Source of the DNA: Bemisia tabaci
Taxonomy: Eukaryota; Arthropoda; Insecta; Hemiptera; Aleyrodidae
Reading direction: 5' to 3'
DNA length: 64,000 bases
Assembly: GCF_918797505.1 (NCBI RefSeq)
Contig: NC_092795.1
Coordinates: 63,111,056 to 63,175,055, forward strand
Part shown: positions 36,001 to 48,392 of the stretch, piece by piece
Numbering within the stretch: the stretch's first letter is position 1
Layout: each line of letters opens with the position of its first letter
The notes under the pieces: model-generated
Told to the model about the DNA's origin: nothing
Databases searched by the model: none
What the model saw: the letters and a program-made list of their open reading frames with translations, nothing else
Translations under genes and position numbers: made by a program

Positions 36001-37154
36001 TGTCTATCATCTGCGAACCCGAAAATATGAGCATTATTGTGGAGCCCAGGGCTCATGAGAAAACAGGCTTGCTAGGTTTCTGCATTTATCGCTTCATTTG
36101 GAGTCACCCATCTGTCATGAGTCATTAGCCCTCCGCGATGACGCGCAGCCGAGTGGCAGTGGCCATTGACGCGCTTCAGGTGAATCTTGCGCACACATCC
36201 ATCGTTGCCAAAACACTGGCGGATCCAGAAAGAGCTTGCGAGGAGAGCGTTTGGCGATGTCGAGTGAAAAGTTTATGGGGAGGGGGGGGGGGGTCCTCTT
36301 GTCGAAACTTGTTACTAACTATTTAATTTCAAAACGCTCTTTCAGCAGTTTTGGTCCAAGATTTTTGGAAGGTTTGAGTGCTAAAAATTGGCAGATTTTA
36401 CCCCTCTTATTGTTGTTCGGCGGTCCAGAGAGAGCTTGAAGGGACCACTTGGAGACGATATGCGCGGGGTTTGGGGGGCCCCATGACCCATTATTTCAGA
36501 ACCGAAAGGAGTCCATTACAGACAGGGGACGCCCGGTGAAATAGCACCGACAGGGGGTTTTAGAGGAAATGAGGGAGTGCCTACTCGCTGAAGAGCTTTG
36601 GGAGGATATGGAACTTAGGCGGCTAGGTGTCGTAGAGCGCCAAAGAGCGCTGTGAAAGGGGTTCTTATATAGGTACGACATTTTATTACTTATAATTTTT
36701 GTTCTCAGAGAGACGATGGTTTGCCCCGCAGCCAAGCTGTGCGCCGTCAATTTTTCTGGACTGGCGAGGAAAGCATTCGATACTGATATCGACACTGCAC
36801 TTGAATGCGATATTTTTCCCCTGTAAAAACCCTGCCTTTATTACGTTAAATTTCCTCGTCAAATTTGGCACATGAATACTTTAGTCTCATGACAAGAGAA
36901 ATGCGATCTCAAAATTCGAAAAAAATGACAAGTAACTGGAATTATGGGACGAATTGATGCGATATATCTTACGTCGCTCTGACACAAAAAATGGCAACTG
37001 TCGAATCATCTTAATGTTCACATAGTTCCTTTTAGCATGGATACGAGCAAATAAAAATTTGAAAGGTGGTGAATAAGGATGGATTACTGACCATTGCGAG
37101 GAAGGAGGCGACGGCGAAACGATTGGCGAGAGTTCTCAGCGTTGGGTCACTCAT
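9411..37154 (-). CDS. spz: Spaetzle-family cystine-knot cytokine (Toll ligand), full gene span
   Basis: This secreted precursor gives rise to a ligand of Toll receptors in immunity or development. I joined nine exons: 37154-37092, 23848-23649, 21007-20946, 19921-19904, 18819-18648, 14089-14023, 13318-13253, 11780-11668 and 9879-9411. All junctions are AG/GT, phases agree, and the sum is 1230 nt (409 aa). The protein has a signal peptide (hydrophobic FAVASFLAMVCLV, residues 13-25) and a basic, proline-rich prodomain. Next comes C157...C164-E-D, a signature seen just upstream of many Spaetzle knots. The C-terminal domain has seven cysteines (213, 253, 259, 273, 302, 303, 305) with QGVRVEKC, CKQKYIYRRLLAL and LPSCCVC. 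A 104-residue tail after Cys305 is unusual. The activation cleavage site is not obvious. Exons 3-9 are well supported; exons 1 and 2 rest on phase, composition and the signal peptide they complete. Confidence 0.85.
9939..10192. mobile_element. MITE, family with TTATTGAAATTGATAGACAAAG-like termini
   Basis: The left end TTATTGAAATTGATAGAC and the right end (reverse complement TTATTGAAATTAATGGGC) are terminal inverted repeats about 45 nt long. The interior contains CGATCCTATTGGTTGAGA and its inverse AACCAATAGGATAGC. A related copy lies at 14594-14829. Non-coding; in spz intron 8. Confidence 0.75.
10262..10530. mobile_element. MITE 'CTGCCGTGC' family, copy A (diverged)
   Basis: The termini resemble TGCCGTGTTAAGAACGGCGT and GGCAACGTCTGAAGGCTCAT...CGGCAG, the terminal inverted repeats shared by eight copies in this window. 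This copy lost some bases of the left terminus and gained about 10 in the right one. Non-coding; in spz intron 8. Confidence 0.75.
11308..11412. repeat. minisatellite, unit of about 15 bp
   Basis: About seven head-to-tail copies of (C/A)GGATCTACTAAACT, with one-base length variation (CGG, CGGG, CAGG). It lies in spz intron 8. Confidence 0.9.
11668..11780 (-). CDS. spz: spz exon 8: first half of cystine knot
   Basis: AATCAACAG precedes the exon and GTAAGT follows. It is phase 0 in and phase 2 out, with 37 codons. It includes VFPKVAQNEKHKPLFIVN and QGVRVEKC (Cys253), the typical Spaetzle beta-strand and second-cysteine region. Confidence 0.92.
12307..12609 (+). other. unassigned ORF in spz intron 7
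   Basis: A 100-codon frame from ATG on the strand opposite spz. It has no recognisable motif, signal peptide or membrane segment, and no splice or family support. It is most likely chance; listed only because it is ATG-initiated and mid-length. Confidence 0.12.
12694..13070. mobile_element. MITE, family with TTGGACGTATTTCTGCC termini
   Basis: TTTGGACGTATTTCTGCCAA at the left pairs with GGCAGAAATACGTCTATTTTA at the right. Non-coding interior of about 320 nt. A shorter relative lies at 13622-13757, and a partial end near 63758-63773. Confidence 0.7.
13253..13318 (-). CDS. spz: spz exon 7
   Basis: A 22-codon exon between TTTTAG and GTAAGT, phase 0 on both sides. It encodes IDDLSEAQLCVSV with Cys213, the first knot cysteine. 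Small, but correct in phase with both neighbours. Confidence 0.88.
13622..13757. mobile_element. short MITE, GGACGTATTTCTGCC family
   Basis: TATTGGACGTATCTCTGCAA on the left matches the inverse TTTGGCAGAAATACGTCCAA on the right. It is 136 bp long and non-coding, in spz intron 6. Confidence 0.65.
14023..14089 (-). CDS. spz: spz exon 6
   Basis: A 67-nt exon between TTTTTACAG and GTAAGT. Its first base completes Thr172, followed by 22 codons (VEDLVANSIDKYQAFFGKDK). This is the helical segment between the CED motif and the knot in Spaetzle precursors. Confidence 0.88.
14594..14829. mobile_element. MITE, second copy of the 9939-10192 family
   Basis: AATGAGATTGATAGACATAC at the left and GTCTAATAATTTCAAGGGTC at the right are degenerate inverted ends. 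The interior CGATCCTATTGGCTGA and TAGTTAGTCTATTACTTAC match the first copy. Confidence 0.65.
15137..15296. mobile_element. MITE with CAGTGGCG termini, copy 1
   Basis: Starts CAGTGGCGAGGCGTGAATGA and ends CACGCCACGCCACTG, an inverted pair. The interior is rich in ATCGAT. A second copy in the other orientation is at 22080-22243. The next MITE begins almost immediately after its end. Confidence 0.7.
15298..15567. mobile_element. MITE 'CTGCCGTGC' family, copy B
   Basis: Begins ACTGCCGTGCTAAGGAAGAA and ends ATAGCACGGCAGTA. Both termini of about 55 nt carry the family blocks AACATTC-AGAGTTGCCAAATTTCC and GGCAA-GCCTGAAGGTTCATAC. TA next to each end suggests a TA target-site duplication. Confidence 0.8.
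16273..18577. repeat. 2.3-kb foldback element with arms of about 1 kb
   Basis: The left end TAAAGGGTATCCCAGGATAA returns inverted at the right as CCTGGGATACCCTTTA. The left arm (16273-17268) and right arm (17586-18577) look more than 95 percent complementary by eye. The spacer of about 317 nt (17269-17585) contains a diverged third copy of the arms' inner end (GCGAGGTAAATG... near 17389). No protein-coding frame of note. It lies in spz intron 5, so the pre-mRNA could fold into a long hairpin. Confidence 0.88.
18648..18819 (-). CDS. spz: spz exon 5: prodomain with C-x6-C-E-D motif
   Basis: TTGGCAG precedes the exon and GTAAGT follows. It is phase 1 in and phase 2 out, with 56 full codons. It encodes the end of the prodomain with FKSCADGDTFCEDFDAYP. 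The same Cys...FCED...YP arrangement is characteristic of Spaetzle precursors. The exon is GC-rich against an AT-rich intron. Confidence 0.9.
18950..18990. repeat. GA-rich simple repeat
   Basis: GAGAGAGGGAGAGAGGGAGG and similar purine-only sequence next to spz exon 5. Confidence 0.85.
19904..19921 (-). CDS. spz: spz exon 4: 18-nt micro-exon
   Basis: TTTTTCAG|AACTCGAGCCAGCTTCAG|GTAATT is a clean acceptor-exon-donor series of exactly 18 nt, phase 1 on both sides. It encodes E-L-E-P-A-S between Ser108 and Gly115. Skipping it would keep the frame, so it may be alternatively used. Confidence 0.6.
20155..20730. repeat. inverted repeat, about 575 bp
   Basis: GATACATGTTTCTTAACCA near 20214 pairs with GGTTAAGAAACATGTATCAG near 20674. 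ACGAAAATTACCGAAATTAA pairs with the TTCCGTAATTTTCGTTG region, and AACTCAATGCTCTACG with the inverse GTAGAGCTTTGAGTTT. The arms are imperfect. Non-coding foldback in spz intron 3. Confidence 0.65.
20946..21007 (-). CDS. spz: spz exon 3
   Basis: ATTTCAG precedes the 62-nt exon and GTAAGG follows. It is phase 2 in and phase 1 out, encoding IFPASQRDRPLHGSFS in the prodomain. Phases match both the exon before (23649-23848) and the micro-exon after. Confidence 0.7.
22080..22243. mobile_element. MITE with CAGTGGCG-like termini, copy 2
   Basis: Starts CAGTGGAGCGGCGTCC and ends ACGCCATGCCACTG. The interior shares GATATATCGATTG and GGTTTTCACAGCGAACACC-type blocks with the copy at 15137-15296, in inverse orientation. 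Confidence 0.65.
22262..22530. repeat. polypyrimidine tract, about 270 bp
   Basis: The plus strand is almost wholly C and T (TTCTTCTTCCTCTTTCTC and similar). It is low complexity, not an exact tandem repeat. It lies in spz intron 2. Confidence 0.8.
23245..23542. mobile_element. MITE with AACCTCCTAAG termini
   Basis: TTAACCTCCTAAGACCCAAG on the left pairs with GAACTTAGGAGGTTCAA on the right. About 298 bp, no coding capacity. It lies 107 bp downstream of spz exon 2. Confidence 0.6.
23649..23848 (-). CDS. spz: spz exon 2: end of signal peptide and prodomain start
   Basis: TTGTCGACAG precedes this 200-nt exon and GTTGTC (a weak donor) follows. It is phase 0 in and phase 2 out. The GC-rich frame encodes VCLVECRPPSGG and then a basic, Ser/Pro-rich prodomain. 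Joined to exon 1 it completes a hydrophobic signal-peptide core. A second frame on the same strand is also open, but it does not fit the phases of exons 1 and 3. Support is composition, phase and signal peptide, not family similarity. Confidence 0.6.
24529..24785. mobile_element. MITE 'CTGCCGTGC' family, copy C
   Basis: Starts CTGCTGTGCTAAGGAATAAC and ends TCAGCACGGCAGTA. Internal blocks match the family. The small open frame at 24701-24907 is part of this repeat, not a gene. It lies in spz intron 1. Confidence 0.8.
26312..26328. repeat. poly-C run of about 17
   Basis: An uninterrupted C run; another of 10-11 C lies near 26080-26090. Several similar C/G runs occur in the window. Confidence 0.9.
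26353..26640. repeat. two-copy tandem repeat, unit of about 147 bp
   Basis: GTAACGCACCGAAGTTCATA at about 26370 and GTAACGCGCCAAAGTTCATA at about 26516 head two similar units. Each contains a GCCGCGC-rich block and an AACTTTTCT...GTTCAAGTCT block. Confidence 0.75.
26708..26966. mobile_element. MITE 'CTGCCGTGC' family, copy D
   Basis: Starts TCCCGTGCTAAGGAAGAACG and ends CTGCACGGCAGCATA. A run of about 28 A follows at 27000, outside the right terminus. Confidence 0.8.
27619..28098 (-). other. pair of in-phase minus-strand frames broken by one TGA
   Basis: Two frames of 85 and 72 codons lie in the same phase, separated by a TGA at 27843-27841. The first lacks an ATG start (it opens at TTG after an in-frame TGA). 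Its leading residues are hydrophobic, like a signal peptide. The plus strand also has an 85-codon ATG frame (27638-27895). I recognise no family. It could be a decayed gene or element fragment, or chance in GC-richer DNA. Confidence 0.2.
28105..28345. repeat. inverted repeat
   Basis: GCTGAATGTGGAAGTCAACA at about 28119 is matched in inverse by GACTTCCACATTCAAGCCAC at about 28301. A GCGCGTGACGCGC palindrome lies at about 28268. Non-coding, in spz intron 1. Confidence 0.6.
28621..28706. repeat. minisatellite, unit of about 23 bp
   Basis: Four copies of GATCAGATAGGTGCTTTTAT with one or two changes each. Confidence 0.9.
30103..30364. mobile_element. MITE 'CTGCCGTGC' family, copy E
   Basis: TATACTGCCGTGCTAAGGAA on the left and TTTAGCACCACAGTATA on the right. 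TA flanks both ends, consistent with a TA target duplication. Confidence 0.82.
31030..31245. repeat. foldback element, about 215 bp
   Basis: AAAAAAGTTGCTGTAGTAAC pairs with GTTACTACAACAACTTTTTT. The interior blocks ATGTGCGACAACTTTTGAAT and CCCTGGCTGTTAAAG also return inverted. The loop is about 45 nt around 31120-31160. In spz intron 1. Confidence 0.8.
31790..32220. repeat. inverted repeat related to sequences at 10.9 and 52.5 kb
   Basis: GCAACTATTCGTGC...GTCCGTGTTGCATACAC (31828-31868) has a rough inverse at GCAATACGGACATCCATGGCG...GGAATAGTTGTATCC (32120-32158). Similar TGCATACGCACAAGAGTGAAGG sequence occurs near 10990. Open frames here are derived from the repeat. Confidence 0.45.
33481..33640. 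mobile_element. MITE 'CTGCCGTGC' family, copy F (left half only)
   Basis: GTACTGCCGCGCTAAGGAAA begins a family copy with TTCAGGCGTTGCCAAATTTCC. The matching right terminus is missing. Confidence 0.65.
34402..34786. mobile_element. MITE with TAGAGTACCTGTATAGGG termini
   Basis: TAGAGTACCTGTATAGGGAG at the left and CTCCCTATACAGGTACTCTA at the right are a near-perfect inverted pair of about 32 nt. A second inverted block (GGGCCCAAAAGTGCAGCCA against GGCTGCCTTTTGGGCCC) lies further in. In spz intron 1. Confidence 0.82.
35838..36128 (+). other. unassigned 96-codon ORF with one membrane-like segment
   Basis: ATG-initiated frame with a hydrophobic stretch LLVCACVMCGVLLIIG. It is followed by RPYRVYLKRAM, and then a hydrophilic part. 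It lies in intron 1 of spz, on the opposite strand, in a slightly GC-richer stretch. No family recognised. It could be a small gene, a retrocopy fragment or chance. Confidence 0.2.
36776..37012. repeat. half copy of the 2605-3047 foldback
   Basis: GCATTCGATACTGATATCGA, GAATGCGATATTTTTC, CCTTTATTACGTTAAATTTC and GATGCGATATATC match the right half of the element at 2605-3047. The left arm is absent. It ends about 80 bp from the donor of spz exon 1. Confidence 0.75.
37092..37154 (-). CDS. spz: spz exon 1: start codon and signal peptide
   Basis: ATG at 37154, 21 codons, then the donor GTCAGT in phase 0. It encodes RFAVASFLAM, and the next exon (phase 0) supplies VCLVEC; together they form a standard n-region, hydrophobic core and possible cleavage near VEC-RP. 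Upstream GC-rich DNA (37200-37390) probably contains the 5' UTR and promoter. The link to exon 2 across a 13.2-kb intron is inferred from phase and peptide logic only. Confidence 0.55.
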
Positions 37155-37433
37155 AGTTAGACTCAGGATGAGAAGGACGACACTTGAATCATAATTCCTC
37201 TGTTAAAAAATAAATCTGGGAAGGATTCGCGGTGCGAATTGGGAGGCGCGCACTCGGCTCCAGGACTTGCCAGGACTCGCCGTGACGGACGACCTTCGAA
37301 GACTGACCAAGACTCGCCGCCGCCGCCGCTCATTTGCGTTCGCCGTTCGCGGTCTTGGTCGCGAGCTTCCAGCTTGCGCGCCGCTGCCAAGTCCACACCC
37401 AAAAATTACATTCCTCATTTAACGATTCAAATG

Positions 37434-37574
37434 CTAAAAAAAGTGACTCCAATGTTTCAATGTAGATTTTACAACAAAAAAATGCTACTTTAACCAACCC
37501 CGTGGTTAGTGGTTAAAAGTAGCATTTTTTTTGTAGTAAAATTCACGTTGACACGTTGCAGTCACTTTTTTTTT
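37434..37574. repeat. hairpin, arms of about 60 nt
   Basis: AAAAAAAGTGACTCCAATG...ACAAAAAAATGCTACTTT pairs with AAAGTAGCATTTTTTTTGT...CAGTCACTTTTTTTTT. The loop is about AACCAACCCCGTGGTTAGTGG. Confidence 0.75.
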
Positions 37575-38081
37575 AGCAATCGAATTGTTAAATAAGAAAT
37601 TTACTTGTTTCCGTGCAACCGAAAAGCAATCGTGGAAGGGCCTGCTTTCCTGCGGTAACGGCCAAGACAGAAACGGCCAACCTTTTGAAAATGGCTTTTC
37701 GTAAAAATTCAAAATGTAGAAAGTTGATAGGGGTAAAAAATTGTTCGCAATCTCAGCTTCAAGATGTCCTCACTTCGCAAAAAAGTCTCAAGTCCGCGGT
37801 GAGCGAATAAGTTTAGAAAATCAGTACGCCTCTCTGTTTTTAAATCATTTTCCGCCAGAAAAAATAGGTAAATAAAATAGAAAAACCCCTCCAATTAAAA
37901 CATCTCTTCGCGAGCTGGCAGATTTCCGTGCGCCACACGCAAAGCGTGCTTCCTCGCTCAACGTTTTCTTTATCCTTGCTAAAAATTCCACAAATCTAAT
38001 TTAAGGGAACCGCACGATCCCGGTAAAGCCGCAAAAGTTGCCCTACTTGAAATATACGAGAGGAGTAAGTGCGCAGACGTT

Positions 38082-38215
38082 GGACTATATTTTGCCACTA
38101 GGAACTATGATATCTGGCTCATTCGTGGAAACACTTATGTGCACAGGGAAACGAATGGTGCATACGTTGTTACTAAAGTGATCACAGGTTGTAGTTCCTA
38201 GTCGCAAAATATAGG
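38082..38215. mobile_element. short inverted-repeat element
   Basis: GACTATATTTTGCCACTAGG pairs with the inverse CCTAGTCGCAAAATATAG. About 134 bp, non-coding. Confidence 0.6.
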
Positions 38216-39066
38216 CAAATTAAGGTTATTTCCGACAAAACAGGCAGTGCGAGCCCAAAGTATCCCGCGATTGAGCTGTACGTACTGCTGTCATGTGCAG
38301 GATGGTATATCCTTTTCCGTTCACGCGACCAAACCCTACATTTTGCTCATCACTTGTTGAGAACCTAATCAAGCAAGCGCGTAGAAGATTGAACTTACGG
38401 CTGCCTTGCCTAACATGAGATGAATAGAATTCTCTTCTTAAAGTCAAAGGTAAATTTTTTGATTCTTCATCACCCAGACGATCAATAAAGCTCTTTTGGA
38501 TTATTGTAGACATTATAACGGAAAATTGAGGACTCATTCTATGAGACTTTTCGGACGCAAAATACCAGGTCCATTTCCAAAAACGTCGGTTTACGACTCA
38601 CTCCTGTCCTTGGTAAGGCGATTTGCATCGAATTGGCGTGAGGGGAGGTGATGAGATTTAAGCTCCGCGCGCGGTGACTGGTAGCCGATGACGCGCAAGT
38701 GTTGTGATAGCAGTGATCAAGGCTGATTGACACGGTACCAAATGTCCGGTTGGTGATAAAAATGGCTACAAACACTCCTGGTAAGTTATTTAATTAAGAT
38801 TTAATCGTAAAAATTATTTTTTCAACTTCTAAACATTACTTTTGAGCACGTTTTTCGATGGTACTCTAATTTAATATTCTTCCCTCTTATTTAAACTTTA
38901 AAGACGTTTTTAAGAAAAACCAAAAATAACCTATTTTCCTGTCAAGTGATAATGATTGCAAATTTCCTGTAGATTCTGAATTTTCAAGTCCCATCTGCGT
39001 CTGGCTGCGAATAATAAAGTTATATCGTTTTTTCTGTCTCAAGGTCTCGCTCTGAAAAACTCTGAT

Positions 39067-39770
39067 AGGCGCCTGGTAAGTCTACCTGGAATTTTGGGTA
39101 CACAGCGATTTTTTTGGCTTACTTTATGTTTTTGGGGTCGCTGAATCCGAATCTGAAGTTTTCTACCGCATATATGGTGAGCATTTTCCGCCATTTTGAA
39201 AAAATAGCCTAAAAAGGCCTTTTTTCGCGGTTTTTTTTATATAGCGGCTACGCATGAGAAAAAGTCCCGGATTTAGTTAATGTTTTGAATAGTTGATATA
39301 ATTTGGAAGAAAATGGTATATGAATATGCTGAGTATGCTCAAAAATTGAGGAGCCTCGGATTTCGGAACTTCGGAACGCTTCGGAACTTGGCTGACCGCG
39401 CGCGGCGAGCCGGATCGCGCGTTGACGGGCGCGCCGCGAAAACGTGAATGGGCGCGATGTTCACGATGCTGGATCTTCCTCAATTTTTAAGCAAACCTAG
39501 CATATGTAGACACCATTTTCTTTCAAATTATGTCAGCTATTCAAAACATTAACTCAATCCGGGACTTTTTCTCCTGCGTAGCCGCTATATCAATAAAACC
39601 GCAAAAAAGGCCTTCTTAGGCCATTTTTTCAAAATGGCGGAATATGCTCACCAGATACGCGGTTGGAAACTTCAGATTCGGATTCAGCGACCCAAAAAAC
39701 ATAAAGTAGGTCAAAAAATCGCTGTGTACCCGAAATTCCAGGTAGCCTCATTTTTAGCTACCAGGCGCCT
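39067..39770. repeat. foldback element, 704 bp
   Basis: AGGCGCCTGGTA at the left returns as TACCAGGCGCCT at the right. Arms of about 270 nt pair nearly throughout, including GATTCGGATTCAGCGACCC with its inverse and TTTTTCAAAATGGCGG with CCGCCATTTTGAAAA. The central 140 nt contain a GC-rich GCGCGGCGAGCC block. No coding capacity. Confidence 0.85.
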
Positions 39771-42232
39771 GGACTAGATCTCTTCGACTTGTGGACACGG
39801 GCATCGAAAAAGGAGTGCGTTACAACAATTGAGGGGAAACTCCGCAGAACTATTCGCAAACAAACGTGTCTCAGACGAAGATTTGACAAAATGTCGTGTA
39901 TTTTTTATGGATTTGTGTTTTTTATTTTTGTATTTTTATGGATTTTTTGTTTTTATCTTTCTTTTTTCTCTTGTCTCTTGTGAAGTTTAAGTTTGCTGTA
40001 AATTTTCGGTGATGTTTTACTGTGCTGAATTTTTTATTTTTTGAAATGCCTTTTCCTTTTTATTAAAGACTTGTAATATGACCAAATCCAAGTGTTCGTC
40101 CTTTCTCTCATGCTGATCCTAGTAAACCTCATTATTTTATAGTGTATATTTGAATTTTTCAGCTTTCATTTCACGCAGCATTGAAATTGGGAATGAAAGA
40201 AAGGATAGACCTTAGTTTTGTTAGGCCCAGAGTTAAAAAATAAAATATGCATCGTTAGAATCTGTAAGTATACAGTCGATTTTTGGAGCGAGCTTGCGTG
40301 AATCTTTACATTTTAATCCTTGAATTATTGCTAAAAAAACTGTTTTTTCCAGGCGCGTTGGCAACACTGTATTTAAAATGGAGGTGTTATGAGAGGGCCA
40401 GATATACCCTCGTAAGCCTTATTAGTAGACATTTCAGGTTGGTTTTCTCTCTTTTACCCACAAAAATATGTCATTAAAATAAGCGGAAAAATAACGGCAC
40501 ATTTGGCAACATTTGGCAACACCATACTCAATCATTTGGGAAATTTTGGAAACTTTGACGGCAGAAATACTGCCAGCAGCGGTGGGAACACAGATGGCGC
40601 AAAGAAAGTATGGAGGCCAGGAAATTGTTGATTCGCCTTTAATTTCCAGGGTAGGCCAGCGAGTATACTCCGTGCAGTGATATAGTGCTATTCAAGGATT
40701 TGGATTGAATGTATAGTACTTATTCCGAAAAGTTCAATATTGAGCCATTGATTCTGGAGCATATAGTAGTGTTCTACAAAAAATTTGGATCAAATCATTT
40801 TGGACGATGAAAAAATCGAGGAAAAAGTTTGCTCAATTTTCTTTTAAAAAAATAAAATACAAGAGGACTTTAGTAATGTCGCAGTAGGAGATATGCAGTT
40901 TTTGAAATCAACTGTCGATATACCTTGAATAGAGGAAAACAGAACGAGAATAAAAATCGTTGAGTTGGAGTTTATAAATGTGAATTCAGAGGGAGGATTC
41001 GATGACAAAGCAAAACACAAGTCTTCTGTTAGACTTAGAAGACGTTTGTCGCATGGCGAATGTTATCTGGCCTACCTCAAAATTGAAGGCGAAATAGCAA
41101 TGCGCGCGATCTCTAAATCTACGTCGTATCAACTCTGCCTCCTCTGAATTTTTAGTCAGAATGTGCAGCTAAATGGACGAAGTATAGCTCAAGAAAGAGA
41201 GAGGAAGTCTACCTCTCTTGATTGTAAACGAAAAACAACCAGTTTTCCGGGGTACACACGCCCAGAAATGCATCAACTTTACTAAACCTGATTTATTTAT
41301 ATATTATTTTCCCGCAGATGTATTAATTTCTGCAACGAAAATTTCAACGGTGAAAATTGACTGATTGAACACGTACTTCGATATGTGACGTTGTAGATTT
41401 CGTATCAAATTTTATTTTTTCCATCGAAAAATCAACGGAAATGATTTCTCGGAGTTATTGTCTATTTTTCTTTGTTCTGCACAGAATATTTTGAATATTC
41501 AAAATTTTAGCAAATAATATTTAAAATATTTTCCTCAAGAGAATAAAACTACAACGGAAAATTTGAAATATTTTAATCAAAATCCGTATTATGCAACTTT
41601 CAACATCTGTAGACCCCCCAATTCTTGTGTATAACGCTATGCATAAGATTTTTATGTTCATTGTAACACCGAACTCACAAAAAAGAGATAGTTCTATTAA
41701 CTTACAGTCAGCAGTTCAAGCTTTATTGTGTTATGTGAGGTTTTCAATCCTTTGAGTATTCAACCGCACTCTTGAAAGAGCATCGGGTTAGGGGGCTAGC
41801 AGGCATTCATGCTCCAGGCTCTCAAATTTTCGAGGATCGAGGCAGAAAGACATCTTTTTCTGCAGATTCTGTTCACCCTTTGTTTATAAAGAAATTACGT
41901 ATAAAAGTTCAAAGTTTGCCAACAGTGCGGGTGAATAATTCGAGCGGGATCGCCCTCCTGCGCCGCACTGTGGACAGGAGGGGGAACGGTGGGGGCAGGA
42001 ATATTCCCAACACCCACTCTTGACAAAATTTAATCCGGTGCCCCCACCATTTTCCTCACTCGGCCGGAAAAATTGACGGCGCTTAGCTTGGCTCCGGATT
42101 AGAACGCCGATGGATGGATGGATGCAGAGCTGCGCCAACCGCAAAACCGGTTCTTTGCCCGATGCGTGTGCGTTGAATGTTCTGTTTGTTTGCGCGCGGG
42201 CCAGACGGTGCATGTTCTTGAGAGCGACGAAC

Positions 42233-42494
42233 TATACTGCCGTGCTAAGGAGAAACGCCGTATGAATATTCGAGAGTTGCCAAATTTCCTTCAATAAAAT
42301 GTTTATTTTTGAGGAAAGTTATGAATATTTTTCCTTGAAATTTTCAGGAGCTGCAGGTGAAATTACGAAAAAAAAATTTTGAAAAATTGGAAGAAAAATA
42401 TTCATAAGTTTACCAGGGGATTACCTATTGTTTTATCAAAGGAAATTTGGCAACGCCTAAAGGTTCATACGGCGTTCTTCCTTAGCACGGCAGT
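42233..42494. mobile_element. MITE 'CTGCCGTGC' family, copy G
   Basis: TATACTGCCGTGCTAAGGAG on the left and CTTCCTTAGCACGGCAGT on the right. This is the most complete copy. The small frame at 42379-42570 is repeat-derived. Confidence 0.85.
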
Positions 42495-43592
42495 GGGCAG
42501 TATATATGTGCTACCACTAATAAGAGCTAATAAGAGAGAACAGTTTATTCCTAAGACATTGAAAGAATAAATAGATGAAGAGCAAAACTCCTTCGATCAT
42601 AAGAAGGAAGCAGACTGTTTCTATGAGAGTGTATACATGGAGTGATAGTCAATGGGGCTTAATTCCATTTCAACGTTGCAAAATTTAATCCTAAAATTTA
42701 GTAATTTACTTGCGAGCTATTGCGAATTTTTCGAAATTTACTAGGAATTTTTTTGCGACGGTACAAAGCCCGATTTACCTGCCCTGATTACTTTTTGGCA
42801 AACCTGGATTTTAAAGTAAAATTCGAAGTTCATTGGTAAATTTTAGATTGTAAAAGTTAGGTACCATTCTCCACCCTCCCCCCTCAACTCCTCTCCGTTC
42901 CCCTTACTACAAATTGGCCGAGATATACCTGGATGTTTTCCTCCTTTTTGATGGTTACCTACAAAATTCTATGAAAATTAGGACATAATTATATATTTCG
43001 GTGAGAGTAAGCAGGAAGTATAGGTATTCAAAAATTGAACTAAGACGTGGTCACCGGTCAGGTAACTTTTAAATAAACTTGATTGAGTTTAATATAGACC
43101 TAAAATGAATAACTAAAAGCACTATCTCTTAGATTGATCAAAATTCATTATAAATGAATGCTGTAACCTTTTACCACAGGTGTTGCCATTTCTTAGGCAT
43201 CGTTCACTTCATATTGGTACAATTCTGCCCTTGGGACTCATAATGTTACCCAAAGTGTGAAATAAGAGTGATATGAAAAGATAAAATAGGAACACCAGTC
43301 GAGAAAATTTTTTTAACTCATCACGGTGTCCTTCAAGTTCTATTGTCTTCAGAGTGTCAAAAGACGGACCCGCGGAAGAAGCCCGCAAATTCAAATGACG
43401 CGCCACACAATTTGAAAAAGAGCGCGAAATATTTTCCCGCCAGCGGAAACTTCTCAAACCGGAACGGGAAATGGCCAAATGTAAACACTACACTACCGAT
43501 ATTTTCGATTCCTTCGTGTGTTCATTTCATTTTTGTGCGATGTGCCTGAGATTTTTGCCCTTCGAGTTTAATTTGTATCTTATTTTTCAAGT

Positions 43593-48392
<4,800 letters not shown>

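Larger units (their letters stand above)
37155..43592. other. intergenic region between spz and FIH
   Basis: Divergent spacing: spz reads left and FIH reads right. It holds inverted repeats (listed separately), one full MITE and an ATG-initiated 103-codon minus frame at 38226-38537 without recognisable motifs. The 250 bp next to each gene are the likely promoter areas; the spz side is GC-rich. I see no further gene. Confidence 0.5.

Noticed and set aside
41772..42213. Overlapping frames on both strands in GC-rich DNA
   Set aside because: No recognisable domain and no splice support; low-complexity patches (GATGGATGGATG, GGAGGGGGAACGG).
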